From Peptococcaceae bacterium BICA1-7 (lineage in GTDB: Bacteria > Bacillota > Desulfotomaculia > Desulfotomaculales > Desulfocucumaceae), in contig JUEB01000017.1 of NCBI GenBank assembly GCA_000802095.1, forward strand, positions 186,001 to 250,000: a stretch of DNA of 64,000 nucleotides, given 5' to 3'. Positions 59,301 to 64,000 of the stretch are shown here, in pieces (positions within the stretch are counted from its first letter, which is position 1; each line of letters starts with the position of its first letter). The notes below the pieces were generated by a model, which worked only from the letters and a program-made list of their open reading frames with translations, was not told the origin of the DNA and did not search any database. The position numbers were made by a program, and so were the translations under genes.

Positions 59301-60829
59301 AGCTGGCTGAAGAGGAGCTGTCTGAGGAAAAAGAGCGCCTGTCTGTAACCCTCAGGTCAATAGGTGAAGGTGTAATAACCACCGATAACGAAGGCAGTGT
59401 AATTCTTATAAACAGGGTTGCGGAAAAGCTCACCGGCTGGTCGCAGGAAGAGGCGGCAGGCAAACCCCTGGATATTATTTACAGAATTATAAATGAAAGG
59501 ACCAGGGAGCGTTATAAAAATCTCGTTAAAAGGATACTTGGCAAGGAAATTCCTTATCCTGCAAATAATATTTTACTGAAAGCCCGGGATGGAAAGGAGA
59601 AGGAAATTGCCCAGTGCGCCATGCCAATTTTTGATAAAAATATTGATACAATTGGTGTAGTACTGGTATTTCGTGATATAAGCCAAATACGGAAAATGGA
59701 GCTGGAGGCTTTAAGGTCCAATAAGCTGGAATCTATCAGCATTTTAGCAGGTGGCATAGCCCATGACTTTAATAATATATTAACGGCCATAACAGGCAAT
59801 ATTTCCCTGGCCAAGATGTACTCCAGCAGCAGTCAAGAAACCATAGATGTACTGGATGAGATTGAAAAGGCGTCCATAAGGGCAAGGGAACTTACCCAGC
59901 AGCTGCTGACCTTTGCCAAGGGTGGCCTGCCTATCAAGAAAACTGCGTCAGTGGCCGAGCTTCTACGGGAAATAAGCAGCTTTGTATTAAGGGGGACCAA
60001 TGTCAAGTGTGAATTTGTAATCCCTGAAAGTCTCTGGCCCGCAGAAATTGACAGGGGCCAGATTAGCCAGGTTATAAACAATCTAATTATCAATGCCCAG
60101 CAGGCCATGCCAGAAGGCGGGACAGTAATTATTGAATGTGAAAACGTAATAATAAGCGATAAACGGCATCTGCCTCTTACCAAAGGGAAATACGTAAAGA
60201 TGACTATAAAAGATACTGGAATAGGAATTTCCAGGCAATACCTGCAAAAAATATTTGATCCTTACTTTACCACCAAACAAAAGGGAAGCGGCCTGGGGCT
60301 GGCGGTTTCTCATTCAATTATTAAAAAGCACGGCGGTTATATCACCGTGGAGTCGGTAATTGGATCAGGCAGCGCCTTCAGCATAATCCTCCCTGCATCA
60401 AAGGGTCGGGTTAAGTCTGAGAGAGAAAAACAACAGATGTGTGCAGGCAGTGGGAAAATACTAATTATTGATGATGAAGAGATGGTAAGAAAAGTTGCCG
60501 GCAGGATGTTAAAACACCTGGGTTACCGGGTGGAGTACGCTGTAGACGGGGCTGAGGGGATAAAAAAGTATATGGAAGCGATGACTTCGGAAAAATCCTT
60601 TGACGCCGTAATTATGGACCTTACCATACCCGGAGGCATGGGCGGCAAAGAGGCTGTTAAAAACCTGCTTGAAATAGATTCCGGTGTAAAAGCGATAGTT
60701 TCCAGCGGTTATTCCAACGACCCGGTAATGGCCAACTTCAGTGATTACGGATTTAAGGGTGTAGTGGTTAAGCCTTTCAGGCTGGATGAATTGAGCAAAA
60801 CTATACATGAAGTGCTCACATGCTGTTAA
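56384..60829 (+). CDS. Multi-PAS hybrid sensor histidine kinase
   Basis: 1481 residues, no membrane segment, so cytosolic. Order: RsbRD-like N-terminal domain (~10-140, NEDWLIESVLQYAKNSNYVK); PAS1 (~180-280); a coiled coil with repeated 'ANEELIATNEELVAVEEELR'; PAS2 (~335), PAS3 (~480), PAS4 (~605), PAS5 (~733), PAS6 (~855) and PAS7 (~990). HisKA has the phospho-His H1127 in GGIAHDFNNILTAITGN. The HATPase domain (~1200-1345) has VINNLIINAQQAM, DTGIGISRQYLQKIFDPYF and GSGLGLAVSH. A receiver domain (~1356-1478) has phospho-Asp D1412 in VIMDLTIPGG. The start ATG follows AGGAG. It is followed by a DHp-like mini-protein and a sigma-54 activator, forming one signalling unit likely read into chemotaxis genes. 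The signal is unknown; PAS domains suggest redox or small-molecule sensing. Confidence 0.92.
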   Translation: MKRLCHLIEKNEDWLIESVLQYAKNSNYVKYTSTLREAWRKSIAGLSFSLLKLLHIREDMPELSPDHDYAGDPAAAFCIKQMQKHQQMGINLQMFLGLLKYYRQSYIDLVLQAGFERAYEEQCRLYINRYFDCVELGVCHKWSITTDSEMNSVLQAANRTITNEKNRYLTLCESMPYPVIMLGEDNNIAIINHSAVKLFKDSYIPGESYYSGHQYSEIVSWLSDELIRFNSAGIIEESFEKNLETASVCYIFIVKLKRMLDVTGKFAGTVVILNDVTDLRKTEEKLGESNKELTAANEELIATNEELVAVEEELRQQLIELERNRESLDMLNRQLQDIIEFLPDATFVVDESKKVIAWNREIEEMTGVTKEEIIGRGNHACAVPIYGHPRPILVDLVFSEDKKTEQFYDNLRREGNTLYGESYAPCVRAGAGAFLWIKASPLFNSKGKMTGAIQAIRDITNLRHAQDQLLQEKERLDVTLSSIGDGVLAIDTSGMVTLFNPVAESLTGWAREEAMGRPLGKTFSIVNERTGQSADHQVYAAFTDGKAAGLKNHIALISRQGIKRSIAYSVAQIKDNTGKMLGAILVFRDVTAERHMQEALKKSEERFRLLAENAWDILYRVELYPDIRFTYVSPASTIITGYAPEDYYAESNIVYDMVYPGDKSLLKSLFNPGNDYSKPMAIRFIRKDGQVIWAEISSVPTYDDSGQLVAMEGIARDITKRKQWEEVLKKYHLLFHSARDIILFIQKDGRIIEANDTAVRMYGYSREELLNMSIFDIPKTQHSVIESQIEEAFTKGILFETEHLRKDGSSFPVEVQSQGALLDKEQVILSIIRDISERKLAERKLRESGELNRTVLSSLMSNIAVLDKDGVIVAVNKAWSIFAEENGGDLSLQVGIGLNYLGICSKARKEGADEAKAALAGIQGVVDKSLKEFILEYTCNSPVQKRWFMLYATPLSSQSGGAVVSHIDITRRKLAEEELSEEKERLSVTLRSIGEGVITTDNEGSVILINRVAEKLTGWSQEEAAGKPLDIIYRIINERTRERYKNLVKRILGKEIPYPANNILLKARDGKEKEIAQCAMPIFDKNIDTIGVVLVFRDISQIRKMELEALRSNKLESISILAGGIAHDFNNILTAITGNISLAKMYSSSSQETIDVLDEIEKASIRARELTQQLLTFAKGGLPIKKTASVAELLREISSFVLRGTNVKCEFVIPESLWPAEIDRGQISQVINNLIINAQQAMPEGGTVIIECENVIISDKRHLPLTKGKYVKMTIKDTGIGISRQYLQKIFDPYFTTKQKGSGLGLAVSHSIIKKHGGYITVESVIGSGSAFSIILPASKGRVKSEREKQQMCAGSGKILIIDDEEMVRKVAGRMLKHLGYRVEYAVDGAEGIKKYMEAMTSEKSFDAVIMDLTIPGGMGGKEAVKNLLEIDSGVKAIVSSGYSNDPVMANFSDYGFKGVVVKPFRLDELSKTIHEVLTCC

Positions 60830-60892
60830 TAGGAAATCTCCGGCAGATTCCCAATAACACAGAATAATTGAAATATAGGGGCGTGAAAAGTA

Positions 60893-61075
60893 GTGAATTG
60901 CACGGACCTACCTTTTTATATACACAAATTAAATAATATGCTGACAGTAATACATGGTAACACTGAGCTGATGATATTAAGAAACGGAATGACAGAAGAA
61001 ATGTATGAAATTTTATCATCCTGTAAAAAAAGCATGGAAATCCTGAACGAAATGCGAAGGATGTCGGGTATATGA
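60893..61075 (+). CDS. Stand-alone DHp (HisKA)-like mini-protein
   Basis: 60 residues from GTG 60893 with AGGGG upstream. Its stop overlaps the next gene's ATG (ATGA), so it is translationally coupled. The sequence FYIHKLNNMLTVIHGNTELM lines up with the phospho-acceptor helix of the upstream kinase (IAHDFNNILTAITGNISLAK), keeping H, NN, LT-I and GN. A second helix follows (EEMYEILSSCKKSMEILNEM). No ATPase domain is present. It may be a phosphotransfer intermediate, or a modulator that dimerises with the kinase. The resemblance is seen; the function is inference. Confidence 0.65.
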   Translation: MNCTDLPFYIHKLNNMLTVIHGNTELMILRNGMTEEMYEILSSCKKSMEILNEMRRMSGI

Positions 61076-62553
61076 CAAAAGAGCCGCACCTTATGAATGT
61101 TCTGGTTGTAGATGACGAGATACAAATTCATTCAATGTTTAAAAGGGCCCTGGATAAACAGACATATATGGTTACAACTGTCTGTGATATAAGAGCCGCC
61201 TGCATTAAGTTGGCCGAAAGGAAATACAATGTGGCCCTGATTGATTTGAACCTTCCGGACGGCACGGGGCTGGATTTGTTGCAAAACGTCAGAGCGGCCC
61301 AGCCCCAGTGCAACTGTATTATTATGACAGGGTACGGAAGTACTAAAACAGCTGTACAGGCTATAAAGCTGGGAGCTTACGATTATATAGAGAAGCCCTT
61401 TGTCCCGCTCAATGAACTAAAAAGAATGATAGACGGGGCGGTAAGTGGCAGTGCAGCCGTGGTACAGGGTTATGAGTGGCAACTAATAGAGAGATGCGCC
61501 AGCCAGGTGGGCCTTGTTATCGGGAACAACGAGGCCATGAAGCAGTTAATAAAAACAGCCTATAAAATTGCCGGAAAAAAAGTTAATGTGCTTATCACAG
61601 GTGAGACAGGCACGGGTAAAGAGGTTATGGCACGTTTTATACACGCAGCCAGTGAAAGAAGAAACAACATTTTTTTTCCGGTTAATTGCGGAGCTATACA
61701 TGAGAGCCTCCTTGAAAGTGAGCTTTTCGGTCATGAAAAAGGCTCCTTCACAGGAGCTGTGACAACTAGAAAAGGCGTGTTCGAACTGGCTGATAATGGC
61801 ACGCTGTTCCTGGATGAGCTAGCCGAGGCAAGCCAGGCTATTCAGATCAAGCTTTTAAGGATACTTGAAACAGGAGAATTCGTGCGCCTGGGCGGGCAGA
61901 AAACAATTACCACCGACACCAGGGTAATAGCTGCAACAAATGCAAAAATTGAGGATGCTGTTAAAAGCAACCAGCTAAGAGAAGATCTTTTTTACCGGCT
62001 GGATGTGGTGCGGCTGGAGTTGCCGGCGTTAAAGGACAGGGTATCAGATATTCCCGAGCTGGCAGACTATTTTATAAACAAGCTGGCCCGCCAGCAGTCC
62101 CTGATAAATTCGCCCGCCTTAACCGAAGAAGCTCTCAGTGCGCTAAAGAACTACCATTGGAATGGTAATATCAGAGAATTATATAATGTGATTCAGCAGT
62201 TAATGATCAATGAGCTGAAAGGCCATATAACTATAAACGATTTGCCTTCAAAAATATGGAACAAAGACAACAATCCATATAATAGTGGTAGCGTCAGTAA
62301 TATGTCTATAAAAGATTATCTACCTATGGAAATTACGTCGCTATTAAATGCCTTAAATGATAAATTAAATGCTTTGGGTCCTGCTACAGACTCAGTTCCC
62401 TTCAGCCCCAGGCATTTGTGTGAAGTGGAAAAGGAATATATTGAAAAAACAATAGAATTTTTCAACGGCAATTTAACATTGGCGGCCAGGGCTCTGGGAC
62501 TGAGCAGGGCAACCTTGTATCGCAAAGTGAAACAAAATCGTTTTAGAAACTGA
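61072..62553 (+). CDS. Sigma-54-dependent response regulator (NtrC family)
   Basis: 493 residues: receiver (1-120, phospho-Asp D58 in ALIDLNLPDG), a central AAA+ domain with Walker A GETGTGKE (~177), the sigma-54 contact loop as GSFTGA (224-229) instead of GAFTGA, Walker B GTLFLDELAEAS, and a C-terminal Fis HTH (LTLAARALGLSRATLYRKV). It is coupled to the DHp-like mini-protein and likely phosphorylated by the upstream kinase. A -24/-12 promoter 131 bp downstream, in front of cheW, is the likely target. Confidence 0.92.
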   Translation: MTKEPHLMNVLVVDDEIQIHSMFKRALDKQTYMVTTVCDIRAACIKLAERKYNVALIDLNLPDGTGLDLLQNVRAAQPQCNCIIMTGYGSTKTAVQAIKLGAYDYIEKPFVPLNELKRMIDGAVSGSAAVVQGYEWQLIERCASQVGLVIGNNEAMKQLIKTAYKIAGKKVNVLITGETGTGKEVMARFIHAASERRNNIFFPVNCGAIHESLLESELFGHEKGSFTGAVTTRKGVFELADNGTLFLDELAEASQAIQIKLLRILETGEFVRLGGQKTITTDTRVIAATNAKIEDAVKSNQLREDLFYRLDVVRLELPALKDRVSDIPELADYFINKLARQQSLINSPALTEEALSALKNYHWNGNIRELYNVIQQLMINELKGHITINDLPSKIWNKDNNPYNSGSVSNMSIKDYLPMEITSLLNALNDKLNALGPATDSVPFSPRHLCEVEKEYIEKTIEFFNGNLTLAARALGLSRATLYRKVKQNRFRN

Positions 62554-62600
62554 CATATGATACAATAATGTACCAAAAAAAGATAAAAACTTTTATTATT

Positions 62601-62625
62601 GCTTTCTTTGTGGAAAGCTTTTTTT
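62601..62625 (+). terminator. Terminator after the response-regulator gene
   Basis: GCTTTC-N6-GAAAGC followed by seven T residues. Confidence 0.8.
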
Positions 62626-62683
62626 GTTTATATAAAATGGGCAAAACAGTGCCTCTACTGTAATCTTGTGTTTATATTCTTAA

Positions 62684-62699
62684 TGGTATAAGGCTTGCA
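62684..62699 (+). promoter_or_regulatory. Sigma-54 (-24/-12) promoter of cheW-mcp
   Basis: TGGTATAAGGCTTGCA, with the invariant GG-N10-GC spacing and the TTGCA -12 element, 45 bp upstream of cheW. An inverted repeat ACAGT-N6-ACTGT at 62646-62661 just upstream may be an activator site, though it is closer than usual. Confidence 0.75.
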
Positions 62700-62743
62700 A
62701 CTATACTAGCAAAAAAAATTGCCAAAAGGAGGGAAGATATGTA

Positions 62744-63157
62744 ATGGGGCAAAAACAGGCGGTTATTTTTGAACTGGATAAGGTGCTGTATGGTATTGAC
62801 ATTATTGAGGTGCAGGAGATTATCAGGATGGTTGAGATTACTCCTGTTGCGGAGTCGGAGTTTTCAACAGAAGGTATTGTTAATTTACGGGGGCAGGTTA
62901 TTCCGGTAATGAATTTATGTCGCAGACTTAATCTGACAACCAAGGACCCGGACAAGGACAGCAGGATTATAGTCACAGAACATAATGGAATTAAGACTGG
63001 ATTGGTTGTGGACCGTGTCCTGGAGGTAGGCACATACGATGAAGCATGTACCGCTCCCCCCGGCGAGATTGGATTTGAATCCAGGTATTTGAGAGAGATT
63101 GTCAAAAAGCAAAATAACCTATGGCTTATTTTAAGCCTGCAAGAGTTGCATCAATAA
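62744..63157 (+). CDS. cheW: CheW-type chemotaxis coupling protein
   Basis: 137 residues from ATG 62744. The CheW fold is evident: VIFELDKVLYGIDIIEVQEI, ITPVAESEFSTEGIVNLRGQ and VIPVMNLCRRL, LVVDRVLEV. CheW couples chemoreceptors to CheA. It lies 18 bp before a chemoreceptor gene and behind a sigma-54 promoter, so expression appears controlled by the adjacent NtrC-family regulator. No CheA is in the window. Confidence 0.93.
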   Translation: MGQKQAVIFELDKVLYGIDIIEVQEIIRMVEITPVAESEFSTEGIVNLRGQVIPVMNLCRRLNLTTKDPDKDSRIIVTEHNGIKTGLVVDRVLEVGTYDEACTAPPGEIGFESRYLREIVKKQNNLWLILSLQELHQ

Positions 63158-63175
63158 GCAGGAGGAATAGACAAG

Positions 63176-64000
63176 ATGAAATTAAGAGTTGGAGCAAAAA
63201 TTAGCCTTGGATTTGCCCTTATGCTGGTTTTAATTTTAATTGTGGGAGGAAACTCATATAATTCCATAAAGACAACTAAAGCCGAACTTTTAGCCTTGAA
63301 TGAAGCCAATGAGAGACTGATACTGGAGCTGCAGATTGAAAACAGCTTTAAGGAAGGAGTCGCCTCAATGAGGGGTTTCATTGCCTACGGCGATGAAACT
63401 TATTATGACAAAACCAAAGAGAATTTGAACAAGACCCTGGAAATGGAAAAAAAGCTTCTGCAGATGGCAAGGGAAGATAAGAAGCAGGATGTCGTAGAAT
63501 TGATTGACTCCACAGGCCAATATACTGACGGGCTGTTAAACACACTTTCCCCGGTGGTCAGGTTATATCATAAAGAGCTTAGTGCGGGTAACTCGGAGCA
63601 GGCCAAACAATATTTTGCAGAGATGAACAGTATCGCCCGGGGCCTTATACCTTTTACCACTCAGCTTACCGAAACTCTTCAGGCACTGGTTAAAAGCAAC
63701 CATGAAATAGTGAATGACAGTATGGGCCTATCAGTAGAGCACGCCAATGAAATAATAACTATGGCACTGATTATGACCAGTATTTCGGTTATTATAGGCA
63801 TTATACTCAGCGTGCTGCTTACCAGAATGATTCGCAATCCCATCATGGAAATGGTGTCCGGAGCCAATAAGTATGCCGAAGGAGACTTCAGGAATGAAAT
63901 AACGGTCAAGTCTTCTGATGAAATTGGTGAGCTGGCCCAGTCTCTTAACGTAATGCAGAGAAGCTTTAAAGATATTGTTCAAAGGTTAAATAATTCTTCC
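63176..64000 (+). CDS. Methyl-accepting chemotaxis protein (3' end outside window)
   Basis: The first 275 residues of a chemoreceptor, from ATG 63176 with GGAGG upstream; the frame is open at the window end. First membrane helix MKLRVGAKISLGFALMLVLI (continuing LIVGG). A ~160-residue helical extracytoplasmic sensor domain follows (~30-195), with MRGFIAYGDETYYDKTKENL resembling four-helix-bundle (CHASE3/4HB-like) sensors. Second membrane helix TMALIMTSISVIIGIILSVL, then a HAMP domain (TRMIRNPIMEMVSGANKYAEGDF ... SSDEIGELAQSLN in two parts). The methylation and CheA-contact region lies beyond the window. Confidence 0.9.
   Translation, partial: MKLRVGAKISLGFALMLVLILIVGGNSYNSIKTTKAELLALNEANERLILELQIENSFKEGVASMRGFIAYGDETYYDKTKENLNKTLEMEKKLLQMAREDKKQDVVELIDSTGQYTDGLLNTLSPVVRLYHKELSAGNSEQAKQYFAEMNSIARGLIPFTTQLTETLQALVKSNHEIVNDSMGLSVEHANEIITMALIMTSISVIIGIILSVLLTRMIRNPIMEMVSGANKYAEGDFRNEITVKSSDEIGELAQSLNVMQRSFKDIVQRLNNSS

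Noticed and set aside
1-64000. tRNA, rRNA and CRISPR arrays
   Set aside because: No cloverleaf, ribosomal signature or regularly spaced repeat-spacer pattern was found; the CACAGAG repeats are short tandem units within inverted ends, not an array.

Overview
The window looks like the chromosome of an anaerobic, endospore-forming, low-to-mid GC Firmicute, most likely of the Desulfotomaculum/Pelotomaculum (Peptococcaceae) type. The main evidence is a complete dipicolinate/diaminopimelate operon, pro-sigma-K, YmxH, TepA and YlzJ. Around these sit syntrophy-style acyl-CoA genes, an ADP-forming acyl-CoA synthetase and a molybdo/tungsto-enzyme cluster. The taxonomy is inferred from gene order and family membership; no marker rRNA is present.

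Layout. 1-15.7 kb (minus strand) is catabolic: the 5' part of a copper-amine-oxidase-like stalk protein, an ADP-forming acyl-CoA synthetase with its TetR regulator, a stand-alone DUF4157 (eCIS-type) protein, and a beta-oxidation-like set. That set has two acyl-CoA ligases, a thiolase, an HMG-CoA-synthase-like/OB-fold fusion, 3-hydroxyacyl-CoA dehydrogenase, acyl-CoA dehydrogenase and a crotonase. A TetR gene follows, and its palindromic operator (core TGAANNTTCA) occurs three times. 15.8-21.5 kb holds a Mo/W-bis-MGD oxidoreductase, a ferredoxin-like partner and two MoeA-type proteins. 21.9-25.6 kb holds an HpaB/4-hydroxybutyryl-CoA-dehydratase-superfamily protein, an acyl-CoA ligase and an autoregulated MerR protein, followed by a truncated prkA. 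26.6-40.6 kb is the conserved sporulation/lysine block ylzJ-tepA-rnj-dapA-dapG-asd-dpaB-dpaA-dapB, then ymxH, an M16 peptidase and a YlxY-like deacetylase. 40.7-46.0 kb carries aroB-aroK-aroC-aroE, a YqeG-type phosphatase and cobK. Short MITE-like repeats interrupt this block in several places.

The central discovery is at 46.1-55.1 kb. The pro-sigma-K gene is split into two halves by an 8,232-bp 'skin'-type element. The halves share an exact 14-bp direct repeat (46476-46489 and 54708-54721). Recombination between the copies restores an in-frame sigma-K of 234 residues reading ARCIENEILMHLR across the joint. The element encodes a large serine recombinase (SpoIVCA type) with an overlapping 53-residue upstream ORF. 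It also carries unusual cargo: a zinc/HNH-like protein, a HEPN-like protein with an Rx4H motif, a protein with an eCIS-cargo-like N-terminus and an HNH-like C-terminus, a DUF3231 protein, a MerR-TipAS regulator and a membrane protein. The element therefore appears to combine a developmental switch with toxin- or defence-like cargo.

55.4-64 kb (plus strand) contains a Dps-like ferritin and then a signalling island. The island has a seven-PAS hybrid histidine kinase, a 60-residue protein resembling only the phospho-accepting helix pair of a kinase, and a sigma-54 enhancer-binding response regulator. A -24/-12 promoter then precedes cheW and a chemoreceptor gene that runs off the window. No tRNA, rRNA or CRISPR array was seen.
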